Source of the DNA: Smithellaceae bacterium
GTDB lineage: Bacteria; Desulfobacterota; Syntrophia; Syntrophales; Smithellaceae
Assembly (NCBI GenBank): GCA_028693285.1
Contig: JAQUVQ010000014.1
Coordinates: 1-53,263, forward strand
Direction of reading: 5' to 3'
DNA: 53,263 nucleotides
Numbering within the stretch: position 1 is the first letter of the stretch; each line of letters starts with the position of its first letter. Under the pieces are notes generated by a model that searched no databases, was not told where the DNA came from, and worked only from the letters and a program-made list of their open reading frames with translations. Both the position numbers and the translations under genes were made by a program. Of this stretch, positions 33,933-41,527 are shown piece after piece.

Positions 33933-35084
33933 ATGCAATCATCGGACATTCAGCGTTTGTTCCACGAGCACGGCCGGAAAGTCGTTCTGCAGGAGGGTGA
34001 CGTGTTGTTTTGCCAGGGAGAGGAGAGCGACGCGGTGTATTTTGTGGCCGGAGGACGTCTGGGAGTCTTCGCGGCGCAGAGCTCGTCGGAAGATGTTCAG
34101 ATCAACACGATCGAAGCCGGAGAGATGGTGGGTGAGCTGGGAGCCATCACCCGTCACCCGCGTACCGCCACGCTGAAAGCCGCCTCGCCGCGGGTGGAGC
34201 TTTTATCCATCGCGACGCCCGATTTCCGGGCGCTCCTGTCCGACAGCCTGTCCCTGGTCGAGGCCATGACCCTGACCAACCGGGAGCATTTGATGGACGC
34301 GGACAGGGCGCGAATTCAATTCGGAACCTCCAACCTTCAAATGCGGAAGCGCGTTGCCAGTCTGGGGCAGGAGAAGGCGCAGCTGCAGGAGCTCCTGCAG
34401 CTGCGCGAAGAGCTGGAAGCCATGGTGGTGCATGATTTGCGAAATCCGCTCAACACCGTCATCATGGCCCTCGGCCTCGTGGAGCGCATGAAGGATGAAG
34501 TGAAAGATCCCGAGACCTTCGCGCTGGCCATGCGCCTGGCGAAGGGAGCCGCGAACCGCATGAACAGGCTGATTGCCACGCTGCTGGACATCGCCCGGCT
34601 GGAGGCCGGGAAACTGGCGCTGAGCATCGCGCAGGTTGATCTGAATACGCTCTTTGAAGAAGTGATTGAAATGGAAAAGGCGGGAGTGACGAAATCCGTT
34701 GAGATTAAGGCGGCTGCGGTTCCGGGGCTGACGGTAAAAGCCGACCGGGAGGTGTTGTGGCGCGTGATGTCCAATCTGCTGGGCAATGCCCTGAAATTCG
34801 CGCCGGAAGCGAGCACCATCGTGGTTGAGGCACAGCGCGGAGATGACCGGAAGATTCTCATCAGCGTGACGGACGCGGGGCCGGGCATTCCGGAAGGTGA
34901 GCGCGAAAGAATCTTTGAAAAGTTTACCAGGGTCAAGAACGCGGACGGCGGAGCTTACAGCGGGACGGGTCTGGGCCTGACCTTTTGCCGAATGGCCGTG
35001 GAAGCCCACGGCGGCTGCATCTGGGTTGAGGAGGGGCCTTCGGGCGTCGGAAGCCGCTTCTGCTTTCAGCTTCCCCAGGATTAA
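33933..35084 (+). CDS. Cyclic-nucleotide-binding sensor histidine kinase
   Basis: The protein has 383 residues and no membrane segments. Residues 1-115 are a cNMP-binding domain with an intact cassette, GEMVGELGAITRHPRTATL. A coiled linker (about 125-160) leads to the HisKA domain with phospho-acceptor H167 in MVVHDLRNPLNT. The HATPase_c domain shows NLLGNALKFAPE, DAGPGIP and GTGLGLTFC. It should autophosphorylate in response to a cytoplasmic cyclic nucleotide and pass phosphate to a response regulator, none of which is encoded nearby. AAAGG precedes the ATG. It converges on the cyclase-FecR-OmpA operon, with 23 bases between the stops. Confidence 0.88.
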   Translation: MQSSDIQRLFHEHGRKVVLQEGDVLFCQGEESDAVYFVAGGRLGVFAAQSSSEDVQINTIEAGEMVGELGAITRHPRTATLKAASPRVELLSIATPDFRALLSDSLSLVEAMTLTNREHLMDADRARIQFGTSNLQMRKRVASLGQEKAQLQELLQLREELEAMVVHDLRNPLNTVIMALGLVERMKDEVKDPETFALAMRLAKGAANRMNRLIATLLDIARLEAGKLALSIAQVDLNTLFEEVIEMEKAGVTKSVEIKAAAVPGLTVKADREVLWRVMSNLLGNALKFAPEASTIVVEAQRGDDRKILISVTDAGPGIPEGERERIFEKFTRVKNADGGAYSGTGLGLTFCRMAVEAHGGCIWVEEGPSGVGSRFCFQLPQD

Positions 35085-35107
35085 TCCGCCTGCCCCGGGC
35101 GGCCGGG

Positions 35108-35704
35108 TTACCGGACGGTGATCTCCACCCTTCGATTTCTGGGCTCCGGCGTGTTGTCCGGCGTGGGAATGAGCAGATTCCTTTCGCCGTGGGACTCGAT
35201 CGTCAGGTCATGCACTTGAATGCCCGCGTCGCGGATGATTTGCGCCACGGTCCTCGCCCGCTGCAGAGAGATCTGTTCATTGTAATCTCTGTTTCCCATG
35301 GTGTCGGTATGGCCGATGACGGATACGTCCGGCGCGGGATATTTCATTGCCGCCTCCACGATGGACGGGATCAGGGCCTTTGAGTCGTTTGTCAGCAGCG
35401 CTCCGCCCGCTTCGAAGTACAGCATGAAACTGACCGGCAGCGGCGGCTGGGCGGCCAGCGCCACGGCGAAGTCTTTCTGAATCTTCTGTTCATCCACCAA
35501 AAAGGGCTTTTCCGATTTGCCGTCCAGCGAGGCGGCGGTTCGGGGCTGGTTCAGAAGCGTTTCCTTTTTTTCACCGCTGACCGCCAGCTTTCCCGTCGTT
35601 CCGTCCTGATTTTCCATCAGAACGACATAAGACTTGGGTGAACAGCCGGCCAGCGCCAGCCACACGGCAAGAAGCACCAGACCTGCCTTTGCAAAAGCCT
35701 TCAT
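35108..35704 (-). CDS. OmpA-family lipoprotein
   Basis: The protein has 198 residues. The signal peptide ends in lipobox LALAGC, so the mature protein is lipid-anchored, probably at the outer membrane. The C-terminal 100 residues are an OmpA peptidoglycan-binding domain: LYFEAGGALLTNDSK, DVSVIGHTDTMGNRDYNEQ, LQRARTVAQII and EPRNRRVEI. It tethers outer membrane to the cell wall. It is the last gene of a three-gene operon with a CHASE2 cyclase and a FecR-domain protein; AGGAGG sits upstream of the ATG, 18 bases after the FecR stop. Confidence 0.88.
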   Translation of the reverse strand: MKAFAKAGLVLLAVWLALAGCSPKSYVVLMENQDGTTGKLAVSGEKKETLLNQPRTAASLDGKSEKPFLVDEQKIQKDFAVALAAQPPLPVSFMLYFEAGGALLTNDSKALIPSIVEAAMKYPAPDVSVIGHTDTMGNRDYNEQISLQRARTVAQIIRDAGIQVHDLTIESHGERNLLIPTPDNTPEPRNRRVEITVR

Positions 35705-35722
35705 GCGATGGTCCTCCTGATG

Positions 35723-36160
35723 TTACGGCTCCACTTTGACCAGAAAGCGGGTTCCTCGGCATCCGATCACGGCGGCCGGCGTCTTCATTTGGACGGCCTC
35801 CGGCTTGAGTTTGGCGATCACGCCCGAAATAACCTGCAGGGTGCCTTTCGTCATGCTGGTGCCGAATTTCAGCCGGTCTTTCCCCGGTTCATAGAGGTAT
35901 TCATCCACCGTCAGCTCCGTGTCCGGCCCGAACGACATTACAGTATTGTCCCTGAAAGTGATGCCCAGAGATCCGTCCGGTCCGGTTTTCAATAGGTTGC
36001 CCATCTGAATCGGCGTGCCGACCCGGGCGCTGACGGCCTTTCCGGCGTCGATCACTTCCGCTTTGCCTGAAGCGGTTTTGACGTAGCCGATGGTGTCCGC
36101 GGCCCAGGCGGGCGTCAGAGTCCAAAACAATGCAATAAAGACTGCCGCAAATCGCTTCAT
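35723..36160 (-). CDS. Periplasmic FecR-domain protein
   Basis: The protein has 145 residues with signal peptide MKRFAAVFIALFWTLTPAWA and AAGGAGG upstream. The mature part is a FecR domain: GYVKTASGKAEVIDAG, ARVGTPIQMGNLLKTGPDGS, LGITFRDNTVMSFGPDTELTV and KTPAAVIGCRGTRFLV. Unlike the anti-sigma factor FecR it has no membrane anchor or N-terminal cytoplasmic part, so it is a free periplasmic domain. Its placement between a CHASE2 cyclase and an OmpA lipoprotein suggests it relays an envelope signal to the extracytoplasmic CHASE2 domain, which is an inference. Confidence 0.87.
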   Translation of the reverse strand: MKRFAAVFIALFWTLTPAWAADTIGYVKTASGKAEVIDAGKAVSARVGTPIQMGNLLKTGPDGSLGITFRDNTVMSFGPDTELTVDEYLYEPGKDRLKFGTSMTKGTLQVISGVIAKLKPEAVQMKTPAAVIGCRGTRFLVKVEP

Positions 36161-36188
36161 GGTATTTCCTCCTTGGCAACAGGTTCGG

Positions 36189-38330
36189 TTACTTTTCTTC
36201 CAGAATGATCGTATCACCCTTTTTCCCCGAGCGCAACCGGTCCCGGTGGAGACGGACCAGTTCGTCGGCCGGTCTTTCCGCGGCCAGCCGCTCGAACGCT
36301 TCAAGGGCGAGCGGCTCCCGCCTTTTGAGGAGTTCAAAGGCCTTCTCGTAAGCCGTGTCCCGTTCCGGCTTTCCGCCGTTTGCCTCTGGCGCCGCGAGGG
36401 GTTCATAGACGCTGATGGGCTGTGTTTTGCCTTTCAGCACCAGGGAGGCTGCGGGCCGGACGACGGCTTCGGGACAGCCTTGAAGCGTCGCTTCCGACAC
36501 GCAGATCAGCGTGCCCAGGTATTTGTTCGCGCCTTCCAGGCGGGAGGCCGTATTGACGGCGTCTCCCAGCGCCCGGTAGTCAAACAGGGTTTTGCCGCCG
36601 AAATTTCCAACAATGACCTCGCCTGAGTGGACGCCGATGCGGGTCTGTCCCAACTCGATGCCTTTTGCCCGGCAGTCCGCCGCGTAGCCGAAGGCAAAGG
36701 CATGCATTTCCAGTGCGCACGACAGGGCCCGGGCGCGGTGGTCCGGCTGCGCGACCGGCGCCGAAAACATGATCGCGACGGAATCTCCCACGATCCGGTC
36801 CAGTGTCCCGCCCCGGCCAAAGGCGATGGTCACCATCGCGTCCAGATAGGCGTTGAGAACCGAAACCGCGTCCGCGGGGTCCATCTTTTCCATCAGGCCT
36901 GTAAACCCGGCAAGGTCGGTGAAAACAAAACTGCATTCCTGCCGCCGCCCTCCCAGCTCGAGCTGGTCGGGGTGGCGGACAAGATAATCGACGCGGTTGG
37001 GGGAAATGTAGCGCGAAAAAGCCTCGCGCACCCACCGGTGGCGTCTTTCGCTGGTCCGGTGGTGGATGATGCTGCCCAGAATGAACGCGGCCAGCAGCGC
37101 CAGACCCGGCGTTACGGGGTCCAGAAGCAGGTGGTATCGGACAAAAGCAATCCACGCGCCCCATCCGGCGGCGAAAAGAATCGCGGCGGTGATGCAGGCC
37201 GAGACGAGCGCGGGAGCCGAAAGCGCAATGATTCCGACTGCGAGCCCTCCGGCCAGAATGGTCAGGCCCTCGATGGCCGCCGCCCAGGAAGGCCTTGAAA
37301 TATACGTTTTTGTCAAAATCTGTTCCAGGGCCTGGGCGTGCGCTTCCACGCCGGGCATCACCGTTCCCATCGGACTGAACCGGATGTCCATGAGCCCCTG
37401 CGCCGAGGCGCCGACCAGGACGATGTGGCCGTCGAGCTTTTCCCGCGGCGCCTCTTCCGTCAGCACTTTCCAGGCCGGAATGCGCCTCTCCGGCACGGGT
37501 TTTGTGTAGTGCACCCAGATTTCTCCCCGGGGGGTGGTGGGCGCCGTGATGGAGCCGATCCGGATTTCCTGAATCCCGGCGCCCTTTTCCGGAAGGGTTT
37601 TGACGATGTAATTGCGCGCGCGCTGGGCCACCCTGAGGGATTCGGCGGCAAGGGAGGCGACGGCCTGCCCCTGAATCTGTATGGCCAGGGGCACCCGGCG
37701 GACAACGCCGTCCGAATCCGGGATGAAGTTCATGGCGCCGTTTCCCGCCGCCGCTTTTTCCAGAAGAGGAATCGAAGTCACCGCGCCGGAAAAGGAATGA
37801 AGGTGGGGCAGGGGAGATTCTCCGGAAAAAACGAAGCGAAAGGGGAGCTTCGGCAAACGCCTTGTGACGGGGTTGTTTTCGGCGGCAAAGCCGAGAACAA
37901 CTTGCCCTTCGGCCAGCGTTTCGGCCAGAATCTCATCGTGGCCGGGCATGCTTTCCAGGCGGCGGCGGATATCCGCGGGCAGTTCCCAGTCGGTGGTGAC
38001 CCGCTCCGGCGATGTTCGATCCGGCTCGGCAAACATGATATCCAGGGCCACGACGCTTGCGCCTGAATCCCGCAGCTTATCAACCAGTCCGGCCATTCTT
38101 GTGCGTGGCCAGGGCCACTGGCCGATTTTTTGAAGGCTTTCCTCGTCGATGTCGATGATGCGCACGGGGGCGCTTTGATAAGGACGGGGGCTCCAGCGCT
38201 GGTACTGATCGAAAACAGCGTTGCGCAGCACCTGCAGCGGCAGCGGTTCCGCGAGGAAAACGGCCAGGCCCAGAAAAACGGCGAAAAAGGGAGCCAGCAG
38301 GCCGGGGGACAATTTGGGGAAAAACGTCAT
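36189..38330 (-). CDS. CHASE2-domain class III nucleotide cyclase
   Basis: The protein has 713 residues. One N-terminal membrane segment precedes a periplasmic CHASE2 domain (about 40-330: VRIIDIDEESLQKIGQWPWP, VVALDIMFAEPDRTSPE, GVVRRVPLAI). Three membrane segments (about 340-415) follow, then a cytoplasmic cyclase domain. Metal-binding aspartates are in FVFTDLAGFTGL (about 470) and IVGDSVAIMF, and the transition-state Asn/Arg in GDAVNTASRLE. The usual base-selecting Lys of the DKxxGD motif is Arg (LDRIVGD), and the second selector position reads Arg in FDYRALGD. It should make a cyclic nucleotide in response to an envelope signal; whether cAMP or another product is open. First gene of the cyclase-fecR-ompA operon. 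Confidence 0.88.
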   Translation of the reverse strand: MTFFPKLSPGLLAPFFAVFLGLAVFLAEPLPLQVLRNAVFDQYQRWSPRPYQSAPVRIIDIDEESLQKIGQWPWPRTRMAGLVDKLRDSGASVVALDIMFAEPDRTSPERVTTDWELPADIRRRLESMPGHDEILAETLAEGQVVLGFAAENNPVTRRLPKLPFRFVFSGESPLPHLHSFSGAVTSIPLLEKAAAGNGAMNFIPDSDGVVRRVPLAIQIQGQAVASLAAESLRVAQRARNYIVKTLPEKGAGIQEIRIGSITAPTTPRGEIWVHYTKPVPERRIPAWKVLTEEAPREKLDGHIVLVGASAQGLMDIRFSPMGTVMPGVEAHAQALEQILTKTYISRPSWAAAIEGLTILAGGLAVGIIALSAPALVSACITAAILFAAGWGAWIAFVRYHLLLDPVTPGLALLAAFILGSIIHHRTSERRHRWVREAFSRYISPNRVDYLVRHPDQLELGGRRQECSFVFTDLAGFTGLMEKMDPADAVSVLNAYLDAMVTIAFGRGGTLDRIVGDSVAIMFSAPVAQPDHRARALSCALEMHAFAFGYAADCRAKGIELGQTRIGVHSGEVIVGNFGGKTLFDYRALGDAVNTASRLEGANKYLGTLICVSEATLQGCPEAVVRPAASLVLKGKTQPISVYEPLAAPEANGGKPERDTAYEKAFELLKRREPLALEAFERLAAERPADELVRLHRDRLRSGKKGDTIILEEK

Positions 38331-38416
38331 GATTTCACCGTCCGGTTGAAAAAAGGATACGACAGGCGGCGGGATATGTCAATCCCTGCATTGGCAGGCC
38401 GGTTTGTCGATAAATC

Positions 38417-38434
38417 TTGACAATTACTTGTCAA
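38417..38434. promoter_or_regulatory. Perfect dyad in the divergent cyclase/PTS spacer
   Basis: TTGACAA and TTGTCAA form a perfect 7-bp inverted repeat around TTAC, midway between the divergent cyclase and PTS IIA genes. Each arm is also a consensus -35 hexamer on its strand, but the -10 elements at the right distance are poor. It could be an operator or back-to-back promoters. The sequence TGTCAATCC occurs twice here, at about 38376 and 38430. Confidence 0.45.
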
Positions 38435-38533
38435 TCCATTAGCCTCCAAATTTGTTTTTGAGGATCGCGGCAGGTGTGCGGATCGGTTTTTCCAGGCCGC
38501 CGCCGCGTTGCCTTTTTAAAAGGGGGGAAGATC

Positions 38534-38944
38534 ATGATCGGTGTGCTTATCACAACCCACGGGAATCTGGGCAATGAGCTGATTCACGCGGCGGAATCCA
38601 TCAAAGGTCCGCTCAAAGACGTGATGCATGTCTGCATTGAACAGACGAAGGGCCTGGAAGACATGAAGAAAGAAATCCAGAACGCCCTCAAGAAACTGGA
38701 TCGCGGCAAGGGTGTTCTGATTCTGACCGATCTTTTCGGAGGCACGCCTTCGAATATTTCTCTGTCTTTTATGAAAGAGGGCAAGGTGGAGGTGGTGACG
38801 GGCGTCAATCTGCCCATGCTGCTGAAACTGTCCGACGTCAAAGAAGAAACCACGCTCAAGGAGTTTGCCGGCTTCATCAAGGATTACGGCAAAAAAAACA
38901 TCTCTCTGGCCAGTGAAATTTTGAGCAAAAAAGCAATCGGGTGA
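38534..38944 (+). CDS. PTS mannose-family IIA component
   Basis: The protein has 136 residues, starting after AGGGGGGAAG. It begins MIGVLITTHGNLGNELIHAA, with H9 the expected phosphorylation site, and contains LILTDLFGGTPSNIS, which is diagnostic of EIIA-Man. It accepts phosphate from HPr in the cytoplasm. Genes for IIB and IIC follow immediately. In many deltaproteobacteria such sets act in regulation rather than sugar uptake; that is suggested here by the absence of IID. Confidence 0.92.
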   Translation: MIGVLITTHGNLGNELIHAAESIKGPLKDVMHVCIEQTKGLEDMKKEIQNALKKLDRGKGVLILTDLFGGTPSNISLSFMKEGKVEVVTGVNLPMLLKLSDVKEETTLKEFAGFIKDYGKKNISLASEILSKKAIG

Positions 38945-38948
38945 TCCC

Positions 38949-39461
38949 TTGGCGGAATCGTACGACATCGCGCTGGTGCGGGTGGACAACAGGCTGGTTC
39001 ACGGTCAGATTCTGGAAGCCTGGGTGCCGTTTGTCGAAGCCAGGTGCATCATGGTGGTGGACGACAATTCCGCCAGCGATTTCTTCTGCGAGACGGTGAT
39101 CCGCATGGCCGTCCCCAGCGACATTGAGGTCAATATCTGCTCCGTGGATGATTTTGCCGCCAATTACGCGTATGTCCGGGGAAGCGGCAAAAAGACCATC
39201 GTCCTGTTTGGCAGGATTGCCGATGCCTTGAAGGCCTACGAGCAGGGATTTCATTTTGAAGCGCTCAACATCGGCAATATCTATCACGAAGATTACAAAG
39301 TCTGCTGCGCGCCGTCCGTGTTTCTGTGCGAGCCGGAAATTGCGGACATTATCAGGTTGCAGCGGGAAAAGGGCGTGGCCGTCGAGGTGAAAAGGGTTCC
39401 CCGGGAGAAGGCCGTGGATATACAGGACGCCCTCAAAGCGTCCTGCGATTCGAAACCGTAG
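38949..39461 (+). CDS. PTS mannose/sorbose-family IIB component
   Basis: The protein has 170 residues. The start appears to be TTG, 4 bases after the IIA stop. DIALVRVDNRLVHGQILEAW carries the phospho-acceptor H18, and ALNIGNIYHEDYK matches the family. It would receive phosphate from IIA and hand it to a sugar or keep it as a signal. Tight spacing on both sides shows co-translation with IIA and IIC. Confidence 0.9.
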   Translation: MAESYDIALVRVDNRLVHGQILEAWVPFVEARCIMVVDDNSASDFFCETVIRMAVPSDIEVNICSVDDFAANYAYVRGSGKKTIVLFGRIADALKAYEQGFHFEALNIGNIYHEDYKVCCAPSVFLCEPEIADIIRLQREKGVAVEVKRVPREKAVDIQDALKASCDSKP

Positions 39462-39473
39462 CGGGGGGATCGC

Positions 39474-40169
39474 GTGCTGACACAAATCGTCATCCTGTCC
39501 CTGGTCGGAGGGCTGCTGTGCCTGGACCGGATCTTCCTTCAGGCCATGCTGTCGCGGCCGATCATCATCGCTCCGGTCATGGGGCTTCTTCTCGGCGATG
39601 CCTACACCGGCCTCATCATCGGAGCGATTTTCGAGCTGTTCTGGATGGACCGCGCCCCCATCGGCATTTACATTCCCCCCAACGACTCCATTGCCTCCGC
39701 GTTCGCCGCCGCCCTGGCGATTCTGGCCGGCCAGTCCCTGGGCGCCGTCACGAAAGAACTGACGGCTCTCTCGGTTCTGCTGGCTGTTCCTTTCGGTATT
39801 CTGGCAAAAAAAATGGATGTCCGAATGATGGCCGCAAACGACCTTCTTTCCGACCGGGCGCTGGAAGCGGCCCGTTCACGGGATCTTCGCGCGATAGAAA
39901 ACATGACCTGCCTCGCGCTGGGCCGCGCGTTTGTTCTTTATGCCGGCCTGCTGTTTATTCTCCAGGTGATTTTCATTCCCCTCGTGATTAATTTGTACCC
40001 GAAGCTTCCGGTGCAGGCAGGCGGCGCGCTGACCCTTACCTACTATTTTCTGCCGGTTCTCGGGACCGCCGTTGCGCTCAGCACCATCAAGCTGCGCGGA
40101 GCGGTTCCCGTTTTTTGCGCGATCTTCCTGGCGGCCGTCCTGGCCATGGACTATTTTCATGTCTTCTGA
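39474..40169 (+). CDS. PTS mannose/sorbose-family IIC membrane component
   Basis: The protein has 231 residues starting at GTG after GGGGGGAT. It has about six or seven membrane segments; APVMGLLLGDAYTGLIIGAI followed by FELFWMDRAPIGIYIPPNDS is the EII-Sor signature. Normally IIC works with IID as the sugar channel, but the next gene is rimI, not IID. Either IID lies elsewhere, or IIC here works alone or as a sensor. The last 11 bases overlap the rimI start. Confidence 0.87.
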   Translation: MLTQIVILSLVGGLLCLDRIFLQAMLSRPIIIAPVMGLLLGDAYTGLIIGAIFELFWMDRAPIGIYIPPNDSIASAFAAALAILAGQSLGAVTKELTALSVLLAVPFGILAKKMDVRMMAANDLLSDRALEAARSRDLRAIENMTCLALGRAFVLYAGLLFILQVIFIPLVINLYPKLPVQAGGALTLTYYFLPVLGTAVALSTIKLRGAVPVFCAIFLAAVLAMDYFHVF

Positions 40170-40653
40170 CAAGACCGGACAGCTCTTCAGCGTTGATCTG
40201 ATGAAAGAGGAAGATCTGCCGGAGATCCTCGCGATCGAGGCCGCGTCGTTTGTGACGCCCTGGACCAGGGGCATGTTTCAAGACGAGCTTCGCCTGCCCC
40301 ATGCCCAGTGCCTGGTGATCCGGGCGCGGCAGGCGGAGAAAACGCAGGTTGCCGCCTACATCATTTTCTGGCTGGTGGCCGACGAGGTTCATTTGCATAA
40401 TATCGCCGTCCGCGGCGAGTTTCGCAGGAAGGGGCTGGCGTCCGGCCTGATGAACCTCATGCGCGACATCGCGGGGCAGGCGGGGGCGGACCGTCAGACG
40501 CTGGAGGTCCGGGAATCCAACACCGGGGCAATAAACCTTTACCGCCGGTGCGGTTTTGTAGTAAAAGGGAAGCGCCCCCGTTACTATGATGACACGCGGG
40601 AAGACGCGCTGGTGATGTGGGCGGAGGTCCGGCAGAATGGCCATCATGAATAA
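40159..40653 (+). CDS. rimI: Ribosomal protein S18 alanine N-acetyltransferase-like GNAT protein
   Basis: The protein has 164 residues. GNAT-fold motifs are present: LHNIAVRGEFRRKGLASGLM binds acetyl-CoA, and LEVRESNTGAINLYRRCGFV is the RimI family signature, with YYDDTREDALVM at the end. It acetylates protein N-termini, classically S18. The ATG lies inside the 3' end of the PTS IIC gene, and its own end overlaps pyrK by 17 bases, so it is translated as part of a continuous operon. Confidence 0.88.
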   Translation: MSSDKTGQLFSVDLMKEEDLPEILAIEAASFVTPWTRGMFQDELRLPHAQCLVIRARQAEKTQVAAYIIFWLVADEVHLHNIAVRGEFRRKGLASGLMNLMRDIAGQAGADRQTLEVRESNTGAINLYRRCGFVVKGKRPRYYDDTREDALVMWAEVRQNGHHE

Positions 40654-41461
40654 ACAGATCACCATCGGCAGCGTTTCCGGAAATGACGAAATCCGGCCCG
40701 GCTATGTTTTGATGACGATTCATGTGCACCGGTCGTTTCCCGAACCCCGGCCCGGACAGTTCGTTATGATCCGCATCGCCGGTTTGCAGGAGCCCTTTCT
40801 GTCCCGTCCTCTCAGCATCTTCTCGTTTTCGCGCGGCCGATCGCATGGCCTTGTAAAGCTGCTGTACCGCGTGGCCGGCAAGGGAACACAGATTCTCGCC
40901 GGGCTGATTCGTGGATCGCAGGTGGAAATAGTAGGGCCGCTGGGCAAAGGCTACACCGTGGATCCATCACGGGAAAACCGTGTGCTGATTGCCGGGGGCA
41001 TCGGCGTGGCGCCTCTGTCGCTTTTGGCGCAGCATCTCTGCCGACTGTCGGGCCGCGGCGCAAATCCCGCTGTCGTGTATCTGGGCGCGAAGACGGCGGA
41101 TGAGCTCGTGGGCCTTGATCAGCTTCACAAATATTGCAACAGCATTCGGGTCTGCACGGACGACGGCTCTTTGGGCGAGAAATCCCTTGTTACGAGGACG
41201 TTTCAGAAAGACATGAAAAAACACGATCCGGCAAGGACGTCCATCTATGCCTGCGGGCCGAAGCCGATGCTTCAGTCGCTGGCGGGCATTCTGAAAGATC
41301 GCTACTTCTGTCAGGTGTCGCTGGAAGAACGCATGGCCTGCGGTGTCGGCGCCTGCATGGGCTGCGCCGTGGCCGTGAGAGATGAAAATGGAGACAAGAC
41401 TTACCGGCGCGTATGCGCGGACGGGCCGGTCTTTGATCTTCAGAAAGTGATTTGGGAATAG
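40637..41461 (+). CDS. pyrK: Dihydroorotate dehydrogenase electron-transfer subunit
   Basis: The protein has 274 residues, with GGAGG upstream inside rimI. FAD-binding RPLSIFSFSRG, the NAD-binding stretch VLIAGGIGVAPLSLLAQ, and C-terminal [2Fe-2S] cysteines in MACGVGACMGCAVAV plus a later Cys (RRVCADGP) are all present. PyrK passes electrons from PyrD to NAD in pyrimidine synthesis. The pyrD gene follows after 66 bases. Confidence 0.93.
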   Translation: MAIMNKQITIGSVSGNDEIRPGYVLMTIHVHRSFPEPRPGQFVMIRIAGLQEPFLSRPLSIFSFSRGRSHGLVKLLYRVAGKGTQILAGLIRGSQVEIVGPLGKGYTVDPSRENRVLIAGGIGVAPLSLLAQHLCRLSGRGANPAVVYLGAKTADELVGLDQLHKYCNSIRVCTDDGSLGEKSLVTRTFQKDMKKHDPARTSIYACGPKPMLQSLAGILKDRYFCQVSLEERMACGVGACMGCAVAVRDENGDKTYRRVCADGPVFDLQKVIWE

Positions 41462-41527
41462 TTTTTTGCCTTTTGCAATGGAAACACTCATTGGTTTTCC
41501 CATGAACCAGCATTCGGGGGTCGTCAG

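Noticed and set aside
38416-38445. Full promoter for the PTS operon at the TTGACA of the dyad
   Set aside because: The hexamer at 17 bases is TAGCCT, too weak to call; it is reported only as a dyad.
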